Shown: positions 34,537-43,985, counted from the stretch's first letter. The stretch: DNA of 64,000 bases from Mucilaginibacter flavus (GCF_030409315.1 NZ_JAUFPS010000096.1:62001-126000), one strand, 5' to 3'. The notes: a model not told the origin generated them from the letters alone. A program made the numbers and translations.

Positions 34537-35315
34537 TGACTGATAAAAATTTGAAAGAATCTAAAATAACACTGGTGGGTGCGGGTCCGGGTGATGCCGA
34601 TCTAATTACGGTAAAGGCAATCAAAGCCCTTAAAACTGCCGATGTTGTTTTGTACGATGCTTTGGTTAACGAAGAGTTACTGGAATATGCTCCAACGGGT
34701 GCTGTAAAGGTGTTTGTAGGTAAACGTTCGGGCGATCATACGTACTCGCAGGATGCGGTAAATAAACTGATGGTTGATTATGCTCTGAACTATGGTCATG
34801 TAGTTCGTCTTAAAGGCGGCGATCCTTTTGTGTTTGGTCGTGGATTTGAAGAGTTAGATTTTGCAGCGTCTTTTAATATTCCTGCTACGGTTATTCCCGG
34901 TATTTCAAGCTCTATCGCGGTTGCAGAGTTACAAAATATTCCGGTTACCCACCGTGGTTTAAGCGAAAGCTTTTGGGTAGTAACAGGTACTATATCTAAC
35001 GGAAAAGTTTCTCCTGATATTTACGATGCTGCCCGCAGCCGGGCTACCGTGGTTGTGCTAATGGGAATCAATAAACTTGCCGAAATAACAGAAATCTTCA
35101 AAGCTGAAGGTAAAACCAAGTTACCAGTAGCCGTTATTCAGAGCGGAACAACTGTAAATGAGCAGGTTGTTATTGCAACTGTTGATACCATAGTTGAGGC
35201 CGCCAAAGAAAACAAAATTGGTTCGCCCGCCATTATTGTGCTGGGCGAAGTAGTGTCCCTACACCCGAAATATAAATTGATTACAGACATCTATGACGTT
35301 GTTGCCCAGGGATAA
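34536..35315 (+). CDS. cobA: Uroporphyrinogen-III C-methyltransferase
   Basis: The gene encodes 259 residues. The SUMT signatures are present: ITLVGAGPGDADLITVKAIKAL, VVLYDALVNEELL, VRLKGGDPFVFGRG and IPVTHRGLS. It makes precorrin-2 from uroporphyrinogen III with two SAM, the first step of sirohaem synthesis for sulfite reductase. It is coupled to the sulfite reductase gene (stop/start overlap TAATG), and the next gene begins 23 nt before its stop. Confidence 0.95.
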   Translation: MTDKNLKESKITLVGAGPGDADLITVKAIKALKTADVVLYDALVNEELLEYAPTGAVKVFVGKRSGDHTYSQDAVNKLMVDYALNYGHVVRLKGGDPFVFGRGFEELDFAASFNIPATVIPGISSSIAVAELQNIPVTHRGLSESFWVVTGTISNGKVSPDIYDAARSRATVVVLMGINKLAEITEIFKAEGKTKLPVAVIQSGTTVNEQVVIATVDTIVEAAKENKIGSPAIIVLGEVVSLHPKYKLITDIYDVVAQG

Positions 35316-36801
35316 AAGTTTAGCTAAAATTGAGCACGAAGAGATTGGCGGCAATCAATTGTTCCCGGTATTTCTGAAGCTTAATAACCTGCATACGGTT
35401 TTGGTAGGCGGCGGCAATGTGGGCCTTGAAAAACTTACGGCAATACTCAACAATAGCAACCATGCAAAGGTTACTATCATCTCAAAAACCTTTTTGCCCG
35501 AGATTCATGAACTTGCCGCTAAATATGAGGGACTTAACATTATCCAGAAATCATTTACCGACTATGACCTTAACACCGCCGAGGTAGTTATAGCAGCTAC
35601 TAACGATAGTGAACTGAATAAATATGTACGCCAATCGGCCCACGACCGTAAGTTGCTGATTAATGTAGCTGATAAACCTGAACTATGTGATTTTTACTTA
35701 GGATCAATAGTTAAAAAAGGCGACCTCAAACTGGCAATTTCTACCAATGGTAAATCCCCAACTGTAGCTAAGCGTCTTAAAGAGGTTTTAAATGAAAGCC
35801 TACCCGAAGAGTTAGACACCACCCTACAGCAAATGAGCGAGTTAAGAGAAACACTTAGCGGCGATTTCGCGGATAAAGTAAAAAGATTAAATAGTGTAAC
35901 CAAAGTATTGGTAGAACCTAAATCGGCAGTAATCAAAAACTTCATATGGCTTATTTGGTCTACTATTATTGTCTCTATAGCAATTGTGGTAACTGCGCTT
36001 TACATTAAAGAACCCGCTTTTAAAACTTTTATCGAAGGTGTTAACCCACAATTTTATTATTTCCTGGGTGCCGGCTTTGTGTTTGCCATGATTGATGGTG
36101 CTATAGGCATGAGCTATGGAGTTACAACAACTACATTTTCATTATCAATGGGCATCCCTCCCGCTTCGGCCAGTATGGGTGTTCACCTTTCAGAAATTAT
36201 GAGTTGCGGCATTGCCGGCTGGATGCACTACCGTATGGGTAATATTAACTGGAAATTATTTTGGCTATTGGTTTTGCCCGGTGTGCTGGGAGCCGTTTCG
36301 GGCGCTACCATCCTATCGTCGCTTGAGCATTATAGCATGTATACCAAACCTGTAGTATCGGTATATACATTGATATTGGGATTTGTTATTCTTTCCAAAG
36401 CTTTCAATATCAAGAAAAAAAAATCTGCCGATAAAGTAAAACGGATCTCGTTGCTTGGTTTAGGCGGTGGTTTTATTGACGCTGTTGGCGGTGGTGGTTG
36501 GGGCTCAATCGTATTATCAACTTTAATAGCAGGTGGCCGCAGCCCTATATTTTGCTTAGGCACTGTAAAGTTGTCGCGCTTTTTTGTGGCAATAGCCGGA
36601 TCAATCACGTTTATTGCTTTGGTAAGCAGTAGTCATTGGCAGGCGGTTGCGGGCCTGGTGCTTGGTAGCGCGCTGGCTTCGCCTATAGCTGCCAAAATAT
36701 CAAATAAAATATCAACAAAAACAATTATGGTGTCGGTATCGGTTATTGTTATCCTTATCAGTATCAGGGCTATTGCGTTGTTTTTAATGAAGGTGCTGTA
36801 A
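35293..36801 (+). CDS. Fusion: precorrin-2 dehydrogenase/ferrochelatase domain plus TauE/SafE-type transporter
   Basis: The gene encodes 502 residues. Residues ~15-210 match the Met8/CysG N-terminal module: FPVFLKLNNLHTVLVGGGNVG (NAD site), then INVADKPELCDFYLG and AISTNGKSPTVAKRLKE. From ~215 on there are about eight membrane segments of the TauE/SafE (TSUP) family, with GAIGMSYGVTTTTF and GGGFIDAVGGGGWG as the paired repeats. The N-terminal part would finish sirohaem with CobA; the transporter would move sulfite, sulfate or a similar anion. The reading frame is continuous with no sign of error. The start overlaps cobA by 23 nt. Confidence 0.9.
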   Translation: MTLLPRDKSLAKIEHEEIGGNQLFPVFLKLNNLHTVLVGGGNVGLEKLTAILNNSNHAKVTIISKTFLPEIHELAAKYEGLNIIQKSFTDYDLNTAEVVIAATNDSELNKYVRQSAHDRKLLINVADKPELCDFYLGSIVKKGDLKLAISTNGKSPTVAKRLKEVLNESLPEELDTTLQQMSELRETLSGDFADKVKRLNSVTKVLVEPKSAVIKNFIWLIWSTIIVSIAIVVTALYIKEPAFKTFIEGVNPQFYYFLGAGFVFAMIDGAIGMSYGVTTTTFSLSMGIPPASASMGVHLSEIMSCGIAGWMHYRMGNINWKLFWLLVLPGVLGAVSGATILSSLEHYSMYTKPVVSVYTLILGFVILSKAFNIKKKKSADKVKRISLLGLGGGFIDAVGGGGWGSIVLSTLIAGGRSPIFCLGTVKLSRFFVAIAGSITFIALVSSSHWQAVAGLVLGSALASPIAAKISNKISTKTIMVSVSVIVILISIRAIALFLMKVL

Positions 36802-36803
36802 AT

Positions 36804-37514
36804 ATGAACGAGTTAGCAAAACAAGTAAAAGCTTCCATAGCTGGCCTTAGCCCTGTTGAAGCATTGGCCAAGCTGGCCAACCTTTTCCCCGGCGAAATTG
36901 TATTTTCTACCAGCTTTGGCTGGGAAGACCAGGTGATTAGTCACATGATCTTCGCCAACAAATTGCCTATCAAAGTTTTCACGCTGGAAACCGGAAGGCT
37001 TTTCCGCGAAACTTACTCGGTTTGGAGCAGTACTATGGATAGGTATAAACAGCCGATTCACGCCTATTATCCTAACCAGGATTTGCTGGAGCAAATGGTG
37101 AGCACTAAAGGCCCTAACAGCTTTTACGAATCGGTAGAGAACCGTAAAGAGTGCTGCGGTATCCGTAAAATAGAGCCGCTAAAACGCGCGTTAAAAGGCA
37201 ATAAGTTATGGATTACCGGCATTCGTGCAGATCAATCTGTTAACCGCCATGATATGCATGATGTGGAATACGACGAGCAAAACAACCTGGTAAAATTCCA
37301 CCCCATTTTTAGCTGGACTTTGGATGATGTTAAAGCGTATATCAAACAATATAACATTCCTTATAACTCATTGCATGATAAGGGCTTTCCGAGCATCGGC
37401 TGTATGCCTTGCACACGTGCTGTAGCCGAAGGCGAAGATTTTAGAGCCGGCCGCTGGTGGTGGGAAGATCAATCCAAAAAAGAATGCGGGCTGCATGAGG
37501 TTGCGGCTAAATAA
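36804..37514 (+). CDS. cysH: Phosphoadenylyl/adenylyl-sulfate reductase, [4Fe-4S] type
   Basis: The gene encodes 236 residues. The PP-loop-like segment is FSTSFGWEDQVI. The paired cysteines Cys117-Cys118 and Cys200-x-x-Cys203 form the CC...CxxC motif that marks enzymes with an Fe-S cluster, which usually prefer APS to PAPS. The catalytic Cys is in ECGLHE at the C-terminus. It makes sulfite for the sulfite reductase of the same operon. It follows the fusion gene after 2 bp and is followed by a strong terminator. No ATP sulfurylase genes (cysD/cysN or sat) are in this operon. Confidence 0.94.
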   Translation: MNELAKQVKASIAGLSPVEALAKLANLFPGEIVFSTSFGWEDQVISHMIFANKLPIKVFTLETGRLFRETYSVWSSTMDRYKQPIHAYYPNQDLLEQMVSTKGPNSFYESVENRKECCGIRKIEPLKRALKGNKLWITGIRADQSVNRHDMHDVEYDEQNNLVKFHPIFSWTLDDVKAYIKQYNIPYNSLHDKGFPSIGCMPCTRAVAEGEDFRAGRWWWEDQSKKECGLHEVAAK

Positions 37515-37544
37515 AACACGATTTAAGGATTTAACAAAATTTTT

Positions 37545-37580
37545 GCCGCTTGCATTTGATACAGGCGGCTTTTTATTTTT
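37545..37580 (+). terminator. Terminator of the sulfur operon
   Basis: The stem GCCGCTTG (37545-37552) / CAGGCGGC (37562-37569) has one G-U pair and is followed by a long T-rich run. Confidence 0.9.
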
Positions 37581-37623
37581 TTTAAATTTAGGAGATATCT
37601 ATTTTAAAAATACAGCGCTTAGT

Positions 37624-37782
37624 TTGGCTAAAGCCACCCACCTTGCTCATTGCTTTTTTTCGCCCCATAAATGAGACGGCAATGAGTTTTCAAATAACTT
37701 TCAAGTCTGATTTTTTTTAATTCATTGCCGTTTTGGCTTTAGCCAACGGTTAATAAAAATAATCATAAAGGCGGCTTTAGCC
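37624..37782. repeat. Nested inverted repeat with GGCTTTAGCC units
   Basis: TTGGCTAAAGCC (37624-37635) pairs with 37735-37746. Inside, ACGGCAATGA (37676-37685) pairs with 37722-37731. A further GGCGGCTTTAGCC lies at about 37770-37782. It sits between the sulfur operon and the TonB receptor gene; the rest of the 477-bp gap has no gene. Confidence 0.7.
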
Positions 37783-37919
37783 TAAATTAGCGGATTATAA
37801 TCCTAAAAGCGATTCTTGAAACATGGTTGTATTCTCCTAAGCTGTCTTACATATAACCTCTACATCGATTATCCAAAATGTCTCGTCCTGTAAATCCCGC
37901 CAACTCCTTAAATCATGTC

Positions 37920-37955
37920 AAAAAAAAGACGGATAAGGTTTTATCCCTATCCGCC
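37920..37955 (-). terminator. Terminator of the TonB-dependent receptor gene
   Basis: On the minus strand the stem GGCGGATAGGG / CCTTATCCGTC (with one mismatch-like wobble) is followed by eight T. It lies 37 bp behind the receptor stop codon. Confidence 0.85.
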
Positions 37956-37991
37956 TCAAAACTAAATATGAAAAACGTATTAAAAAGCTAC

Positions 37992-40940
37992 TTATTTGTT
38001 GTTGCCGGCTAACAAACCATCTAAAGTAACCGATATGTAGTATAAGCCACCGATAGTTGGGCCGCCAGCGTACTGGTAATAACGCTTGTTGAATATGTCG
38101 CTTGCGCCTACTTTAAATGTTGCATAGTAAGCAGGTACGTGGTAAGTAACCTGCGCATCAAACGTGCCTATAGCTGGTACGTTGCCGGTAACCAGTGGGC
38201 TTTCCCACAGGTATGATTGCTGCCATTTGTACACCACATTGAAACCTACGTTTTTAGCAACCTCGCGGTTACCAAAAGATACGTTGCCCGACCATTCCGG
38301 CGTGTTGAAACCGGTAACGAAAATATCCGATTTAGATTGAGCCTTTAACTTGTTGAAGCTCACGTTACCAGATACCGTATATCTTTTATAAAAGTTGTAG
38401 CTGATCCCTGCCGATGAACCGTAGTTATTATAAATGTTTTTGGCGTTAGTATACACACGGTAACGTGCCTGTCCCTGGCTGGCGGCGTTGCTTGATGTAC
38501 CGGTAGTTGGGTCGCGGTTAACGTCAAGCATGGCTAATACAGCCGCGTCAGTTCCAACGTTAACACCGTTTGGCACAAACACCTGTACCTGGCCCAAAAA
38601 GCCGTTGTAGCGGTTTGTATAGGCATCAATATCAATGAAAACCTTATTATCGGCAACAATGCCTTTGTAACCAACTTCGTATGAAGTAATTTGCTCTGGG
38701 CGTGCTGGTGGCAAATCGGCTTTTTGTAATAAGTTTCTGTTAGCAAGGGCAACCTGGTCTGTGCCTCCTGCAGCGTTAACCGCGGCGTTAAATGCAACTA
38801 CAGATGTTTGCGTATAGCTGTTGTTCAAGTAACCCAAACCGTCGTTAATGAAAGGTAAGCTACCTACCCTTTTTACACGACCGTTGTTTACGTAAGATAA
38901 GGCCTCAAATAATGATGGGAAACGGTAACCATTCTGGAAGGTGAACCTAAAGTTATGGTTTTCATTTATGGAATAAACCGCCGCCAAACGTGGAGTAAAT
39001 TTAGGATCGAAATACGGGTTATAATCCCATCTTACGGAACCAAATAATTTCAGTTTTTCATCAAAGAAAGTTTTGGTAATCTGTGTAAAGGCACCATATT
39101 TTTTGTAGATCACATCTTTACCAAAGGTTCCATCAGCTAAAGGTGTATTTCTGTCGGCAATCGGGCGGGTAAAGTCAACAAAGTTGTTTCCATCCGGAGT
39201 AATGCTGTACACGCGCACGTCGCCACCTACTAAAAGGTCAACTACTTTAACCTTGTTTGTTAAATCCCATTGGGCTTCAGCGTTGTATAAATGACTTTTT
39301 TGGATTAAGGCCGCGCCACCTGTAACCGGGGCATTAGGAATCAGGCTGGATTTAATATCCCAGTTATTGATGCCGATAATGGTTTTTCTTAAAGCATCAA
39401 ACGCAGGCGTACCCGGTTCAACACGACCGGCATCTGCTGCTGCTCTCGCTGCCTCTTCTGCCGCGCCAAAGTTGGCCGATGTTAAACCACCATGTGCATT
39501 ACCATAAGCGGTAATTGCGTTTTTAAAGCTTGTACCCCAGGCCGAGTTGCTGGCATGGTTAAGATCAAGGTTATCGGCCAGTGGTTTTACGTTGAATGAA
39601 TTGCCGGTATTTTCGATAGACTCATAAGCACGTACTAAAAACTCTTTACCTTTTAACTCCACTTTGTGGTTTTGCACGGTAGCACCCTGCAATGAAATTT
39701 TGTTACCACGTTGAAAAACACCATCTAATCTGCCATAACGGTAAGTGTAAGATAATATCGTATTAGGTGTTAACTTGTAAGATAATGTACCATCTAACTT
39801 TAAGTTGGTAACCTTAGGGTTAACCAGGTCAACTTCGTTATAACCGGTACGGGCAACGGTAAGGCCTGGCATTGCTTTGCCATCTACGGTAAGGCCTTTT
39901 ACAACCACGGTGTTACTACCAGCAAGGGCGTCATCACCATACTTGTTCCAGCCATCGTATGCCGGGTTATCTGTACCGGATACTGCCGGGAACGCAGGGT
40001 TGGCTGTTTTAAGATTGTATGGGTTTTGATCCTTACGGGTATCTGATTGCCAGTCTTTTCCTTGCAGGTAGCTCACATTCAGTTTAAACGCAAATTTGTT
40101 GTTAAACGCTTTGGCATAACGCAAAGCATCTTCTGTCATGGTGCTTGCACCCAGGCGGTCATTACCAACATGGTTTAAGCCTTCGCGGTGATAAAAACTA
40201 AGGCCCTGGTATTTGAAAGGATCTTTGGTAGTAAGGTTTGATAAACCGTTAATAGCGTTAGTGCCATATAATGCAGCGGCAGCACCGGGGGTAATCTCAA
40301 TGCTGGCGATATCCAACTCCGTTGGGCCAATGGCGTTACCAAGCGGTACACCTAACGTTGCCGATTGCATATCAACACCATCAACCAATTGCATAAACCT
40401 AAAGTTGTTTGGGCTGTTAAAGCCACGTGTGTTAGGCACTTTAAGTGTGATACTGGTAGTGGTCATTTGCACACCCTTTACGTTTTCCAGGGCATCGTAA
40501 AAACTTGGGCCAGGCGATTGTTTCAGCGCGTTGATGCTCAATTTTTCAATAGCAACGGGCGAGCGAAGCAGTTTCTCTTCCTTACGCGATGCGGTAACTA
40601 CCACCTCGTTAATTAGTAAGTTTTGGCTGGTTAACTGGATATTTAGAGCACTGTTGGCGTTTTTTATATAAAACTCCTGTGCCTGGAACCCTACCGCGGT
40701 AAATACCAGGGTATAAGGTAATTTAACACTGGTAGTTAGCGAAAATTTACCGGTACTATCAGACGCAGTGCTATTTGTAGTGCCTTTGATGCTTACGGTA
40801 GTACCTACAAGTGGCTGACCATGGTCGTCTTTTACCACACCACTTAATATATATGATCCATTAAGTTGGGCGTGGCCGATGGCCGGGACAAGGACAAGAA
40901 AAAGCACAATAAGCTTTATAGAATTGATTAAAGTCTTCAT
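37992..40940 (-). CDS. TonB-dependent outer-membrane receptor (no SusD partner)
   Basis: The gene encodes 982 residues with a signal peptide (about 1-24). A carboxypeptidase-like regulatory domain (~28-110) precedes the plug domain (NEVVVTASRKEE, LENVKGVQMTT, RGFNSPNNFRFMQLVDGVDM, PGAAAALYGTNAINGL) and a 22-strand-type barrel ending in VTLDGLLAGNNK. It imports a ligand with energy from TonB. It has no SusD gene next to it, so it is not a classical glycan importer. It lies behind the sulfur operon on the other strand; a sulfur-compound or metal-chelate ligand is possible but unproven. Confidence 0.93.
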   Translation of the reverse strand: MKTLINSIKLIVLFLVLVPAIGHAQLNGSYILSGVVKDDHGQPLVGTTVSIKGTTNSTASDSTGKFSLTTSVKLPYTLVFTAVGFQAQEFYIKNANSALNIQLTSQNLLINEVVVTASRKEEKLLRSPVAIEKLSINALKQSPGPSFYDALENVKGVQMTTTSITLKVPNTRGFNSPNNFRFMQLVDGVDMQSATLGVPLGNAIGPTELDIASIEITPGAAAALYGTNAINGLSNLTTKDPFKYQGLSFYHREGLNHVGNDRLGASTMTEDALRYAKAFNNKFAFKLNVSYLQGKDWQSDTRKDQNPYNLKTANPAFPAVSGTDNPAYDGWNKYGDDALAGSNTVVVKGLTVDGKAMPGLTVARTGYNEVDLVNPKVTNLKLDGTLSYKLTPNTILSYTYRYGRLDGVFQRGNKISLQGATVQNHKVELKGKEFLVRAYESIENTGNSFNVKPLADNLDLNHASNSAWGTSFKNAITAYGNAHGGLTSANFGAAEEAARAAADAGRVEPGTPAFDALRKTIIGINNWDIKSSLIPNAPVTGGAALIQKSHLYNAEAQWDLTNKVKVVDLLVGGDVRVYSITPDGNNFVDFTRPIADRNTPLADGTFGKDVIYKKYGAFTQITKTFFDEKLKLFGSVRWDYNPYFDPKFTPRLAAVYSINENHNFRFTFQNGYRFPSLFEALSYVNNGRVKRVGSLPFINDGLGYLNNSYTQTSVVAFNAAVNAAGGTDQVALANRNLLQKADLPPARPEQITSYEVGYKGIVADNKVFIDIDAYTNRYNGFLGQVQVFVPNGVNVGTDAAVLAMLDVNRDPTTGTSSNAASQGQARYRVYTNAKNIYNNYGSSAGISYNFYKRYTVSGNVSFNKLKAQSKSDIFVTGFNTPEWSGNVSFGNREVAKNVGFNVVYKWQQSYLWESPLVTGNVPAIGTFDAQVTYHVPAYYATFKVGASDIFNKRYYQYAGGPTIGGLYYISVTLDGLLAGNNK

Positions 40941-41245
40941 GAAAAAGGTTAGAATATTTTTTTAATATATGTTTGTTGATTATCTGGTTTAGGTATAAGC
41001 GAGGGTGCAAATCAACAACAACACATGGAATGGGTTTCTTTATTCAACAATGAAGATAACAAAAAGGGGTAAATTTTATACATACTCTATGGAATTAGTC
41101 GACAAAAATATAAATTATTTATTGACTGTCAATAGTTTTACCAAAAATTCTATAATCCCTACCATTTTACTGGATATATTTTTGCATCATAACCGGTTTT
41201 TGGCTTCAAATTCGTAATATTGAGCGTTCAACCTGTATAAGCCCA
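40941..41245. other. Divergent region between TonB receptor and proB
   Basis: This 305-bp gap must hold both promoters. The proB -7 box is at 41177. For the receptor, a minus-strand TTGATTTG (near 41007-41014) is a one-mismatch -7 candidate. An open frame at 41005-41217 has AT-rich codons and no likeness to known proteins. Confidence 0.4.
41177..41184 (+). promoter_or_regulatory. -7 box of proBA promoter
   Basis: TATTTTTG is a perfect match, 61 nt before the proB start, so a leader of about 58 nt is expected. Confidence 0.55.
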
Positions 41246-42325
41246 ATGTGTTTCAATTACCAGCGTATAGTTATAAAAATAGGATCAAACGTACTTACCC
41301 AAAAAAACGGCCTGCCCGATCTGGCGCGGATCAAACATTTAGTCGGGCAGATCGCTGCCATTAAAAAACAGGGGAAAGAAGTAATCCTGGTATCATCCGG
41401 CGCTGTTGCATCTGGCCGTAGCCTGATCACCATTTCAGAAAAATATGATGCGGTAGCAGCCCGGCAGCTATTGGCATCTATTGGGCAGGTTAAGCTCATT
41501 AATACCTACGCTAATTTTTTTGAAAGCTTTGATATACTTTGTTCGCAGGTATTGGTAACCCGCGAGGATTTCAGGGACAGGTTACATTACCTCAACATGA
41601 AAAACTGTCTTGACCTGTTGCTACAGCACCAGGTTATCCCGGTGGTTAATGAAAATGACGTAGTATCGGTTACCGAATTGATGTTTACCGATAACGACGA
41701 ACTTGCCGGCCTCATTGCATCAATGCTGAACGCGCAGGCTCTCATAGTTTTAACCAATGTTGACGGTATTTATAATGGCGATCCTAAGGCAGAAGGATCG
41801 GCAGTGATTGAGGAAGTGGCCGGCTCAGTTGTTGATTTTGCAGAGTTTGTATCGTCGGGCAAATCGCAGTTTGGGCGCGGTGGTATGATTACCAAATCGA
41901 CCATGTCGCAAAAAACGGCTCAACTGGGCATTGCGGTACACATTGCCAATGGCACGCGCGATAATATCTTAACAGATGTATTGGAAAATAGAGTAATCCA
42001 TACACGCTTTATACCCAACAAAACGGCATCAGGCAAAAAGAAATGGCTGGCTCATTCAGAGAAATCGGCAGTTGGCTCGGTCCAGGTAAACGAGGGCGCT
42101 AAAACGGCGCTTGTTTCCAATAAAGCTACCAGCCTGCTTCCCATAGGCATTGTTGAGGTATTGAATGAATTTAAAAAAGGCGATATCATTAAGCTTGTTG
42201 ATGACAGCCACAAACTAATAGGCCTTGGTATTGCCGAATATGGCTCTGATAAGGCCCGCGAATGGATAGGCCAAAAAAACCAGAAGCCATTGGTGCATTA
42301 TGATTATCTTTATTTACAAGGCTAA
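41246..42325 (+). CDS. proB: Glutamate 5-kinase
   Basis: The gene encodes 359 residues. The amino-acid kinase domain has RIVIKIGSNVL at the start, VILVSSGAVASG, VVNENDVVS and TNVDGIYNGDP, and FGRGGMITK near its end. A C-terminal PUA domain (~275-359, SAVGSVQVNEGA) is present, as in E. coli ProB. It phosphorylates glutamate in proline synthesis. proA follows after 3 bp, so the two proteins are made together, which suits channelling of the unstable glutamyl phosphate. Confidence 0.96.
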   Translation: MCFNYQRIVIKIGSNVLTQKNGLPDLARIKHLVGQIAAIKKQGKEVILVSSGAVASGRSLITISEKYDAVAARQLLASIGQVKLINTYANFFESFDILCSQVLVTREDFRDRLHYLNMKNCLDLLLQHQVIPVVNENDVVSVTELMFTDNDELAGLIASMLNAQALIVLTNVDGIYNGDPKAEGSAVIEEVAGSVVDFAEFVSSGKSQFGRGGMITKSTMSQKTAQLGIAVHIANGTRDNILTDVLENRVIHTRFIPNKTASGKKKWLAHSEKSAVGSVQVNEGAKTALVSNKATSLLPIGIVEVLNEFKKGDIIKLVDDSHKLIGLGIAEYGSDKAREWIGQKNQKPLVHYDYLYLQG

Positions 42326-42328
42326 GCC

Positions 42329-43576
42329 ATGAATTACAATAGTTATTTTGAAAACGCTTTAATTGCAGGCAGGAAAGCAACCCTCGCCCCTGCCCTTATT
42401 AACCAGGTGTTGAATGATGTTGCTGCCGAAGCCATCGCGCAAACGCCATATATTTTAGCCGAGAACCAAAAGGATCTTGACCTGATGAATCCTGAAGATC
42501 CTAAATACGACAGGCTAAAACTTACAGCCGCCCGTATAGAGGCCATAGCCGGCGATATGGTAAGCGTAGCCAACCTGGATAGCCCGCTGGGTAACCAGCT
42601 TTCAGAAACACACCGGCCCAACGGCCTTTCAATAACTAAAGTGAGAGTCCCCCTGGGCGTTATCGGCGTAATTTATGAGGCAAGGCCCAACGTTACCTTT
42701 GATGTATTCGCCTTGTGCTTTAAAACAGGTAACATCAGCATATTAAAAGGCGGCAGCGATGCAGATCATTCAAACCGCGCCATCATATCCGTTATTCACC
42801 AGGTCTTAACTAAACATCACATTGATGTTAATGTAGTCACCCTCCTTCCTGCCGAGCGGGAAGCCACAGCCGCTTTATTGAGCGCCATAGGCTATGTTGA
42901 TGTGCTGATACCACGCGGCAGCCAGTCGCTTATTAATTTTGTGAGAGATAACAGTAAGGTGCCGGTTATTGAGACAGGCGCAGGGATAGTGCATACTTAT
43001 TTTGACTTGTCGGGAGATTTGGCTAAAGGCGCCGAAATTATAGCCAATGCCAAAACCCGCCGGGTAAGCGTATGCAACGCGTTGGATTGCTTGGTTATTC
43101 ATGCCGGCAGGCTGGCAGATTTGCCACAACTTGCTTCTGTCCTGAAAGAAAAACAGGTAGAAATTTTTGCCGATGAAGATGCTTATCAGGCTCTAAAAAA
43201 TGATTATCCGGAAAATCTACTGCATCACGCAACACCAGAACATTTTGGAACTGAGTTTTTATCCATGAAAATGGCGGTAAAAACGGTGGCCGATTTTAAT
43301 GAAGCCTTAGTTTATATCGCCACCAACAGTTCTAAACATAGCGAAGCCATCATATCAGAGGATGCGGAAAATATTGCCACTTTTTTAAATGACGTAGATG
43401 CCGCGGCTGTTTACGCCAATGTATCAACCGCTTTTACAGATGGGGCGCAGTTTGGTTTAGGTGCCGAGATTGGGATAAGTACTCAAAAATTGCATGCCCG
43501 CGGCCCAATGGGTCTGGAAGAACTTACCAGCTACAAATGGGTTGTACGTGGCGATGGGCAGGTAAGAAACCCGTAG
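42329..43576 (+). CDS. proA: Gamma-glutamyl phosphate reductase
   Basis: The gene encodes 415 residues. The aldehyde-dehydrogenase-like fold has [29 protein letters not shown] and the catalytic Cys in [15 protein letters not shown]. The end, [24 protein letters not shown], is typical of ProA. It reduces glutamyl phosphate to glutamate semialdehyde with NADPH. It is the second gene of proBA. Confidence 0.96.
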   Translation: MNYNSYFENALIAGRKATLAPALINQVLNDVAAEAIAQTPYILAENQKDLDLMNPEDPKYDRLKLTAARIEAIAGDMVSVANLDSPLGNQLSETHRPNGLSITKVRVPLGVIGVIYEARPNVTFDVFALCFKTGNISILKGGSDADHSNRAIISVIHQVLTKHHIDVNVVTLLPAEREATAALLSAIGYVDVLIPRGSQSLINFVRDNSKVPVIETGAGIVHTYFDLSGDLAKGAEIIANAKTRRVSVCNALDCLVIHAGRLADLPQLASVLKEKQVEIFADEDAYQALKNDYPENLLHHATPEHFGTEFLSMKMAVKTVADFNEALVYIATNSSKHSEAIISEDAENIATFLNDVDAAAVYANVSTAFTDGAQFGLGAEIGISTQKLHARGPMGLEELTSYKWVVRGDGQVRNP

Positions 43577-43602
43577 GCATCTTATTTCACATTTCACAGA
43601 CC

Positions 43603-43652
43603 GCAAATCAGCATGTTTGATTTGCAGGCAGAAGACGCAAAATATTGCGTCT
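43603..43652. repeat. Two hairpin repeats behind proA
   Basis: GCAAATCA (43603-43610) pairs with TGATTTGC (43618-43625). AGACGCAA (43633-43640) pairs with TTGCGTCT (43645-43652) with loop AATA. The second resembles the GAGACGCAATATTTTGCGTC palindromes that recur between genes in many Bacteroidota. They may end the proBA transcript. Confidence 0.6.
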
Positions 43653-43673
43653 CTACAAAAATAAATTTTACTC

Positions 43674-43705
43674 CACAAAAAAAGGTGCTTCGATTGAAGC
43701 ACCTT
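43674..43705 (-). terminator. Terminator of the 30-residue membrane protein gene
   Basis: The stem AAGGTGCTTC (43682-43691) / GAAGCACCTT (43696-43705) is preceded on the plus strand by a run of A (43677-43683). It is therefore followed by T on the minus strand and serves the gene at 43728-43820. Confidence 0.8.
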
Positions 43706-43727
43706 ATTCGTTTCCGGCAAACTGAAA

Positions 43728-43820
43728 TTACTTAACTAAATAGTTAGCAACGGCAACAAAACAAATGATCATCAGGATTACCCCCTGCAACTTCTGTTCT
43801 AACGTTAATTGGCTTATCAT
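43728..43820 (-). CDS. Very small membrane protein, 30 residues
   Basis: The ORF (ATG at 43820, TAA at 43728) encodes 30 residues: a polar start (MISQLTLEQKLQG), then one membrane segment (VILMIICFVAVANYLV) and a final Lys. A canonical Bacteroidota promoter lies upstream (TTG-N19-TAAATTTG) and an intrinsic terminator downstream in the same direction. Together these support a real one-gene unit. The function is unknown; single-span small proteins of this kind often modify a larger membrane complex. Confidence 0.72.
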   Translation of the reverse strand: MISQLTLEQKLQGVILMIICFVAVANYLVK

Positions 43821-43844
43821 TTTATTAAATTAATTAGGGTAAAG

Positions 43845-43874
43845 CAAATTTATATTGTAATCTGAATGTTACAA
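43845..43874 (-). promoter_or_regulatory. Full promoter of the 30-residue protein gene
   Basis: On the minus strand TTG (43872-43874) is followed by exactly 19 nt and then TAAATTTG (43845-43852), the textbook -33/-7 arrangement of Bacteroidota. The start codon is 24 nt after the box. Confidence 0.8.
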
Positions 43875-43985
43875 TAGATTATTTCATTTTTACGTTTATT
43901 TTAATAAAAGGATGCAAACTGTTTTATAATAGTCAACCCTACATTTATTCTTTAAATATTTGGCAATAAATCTGTTTTAATATTA

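Noticed and set aside
35293-36801. Fusion gene as a frameshift artefact
   Set aside because: The frame is uninterrupted, both domains are complete, and a helical linker joins them.
40941-41030. Riboswitch in the TonB receptor leader
   Set aside because: The predicted leader is only about 70 nt and lacks the conserved boxes of cobalamin or other known riboswitches.
41005-41217. Open frame of 70 codons upstream of proB
   Set aside because: AT-rich codon use unlike neighbours, overlaps the proB promoter, no recognisable feature.
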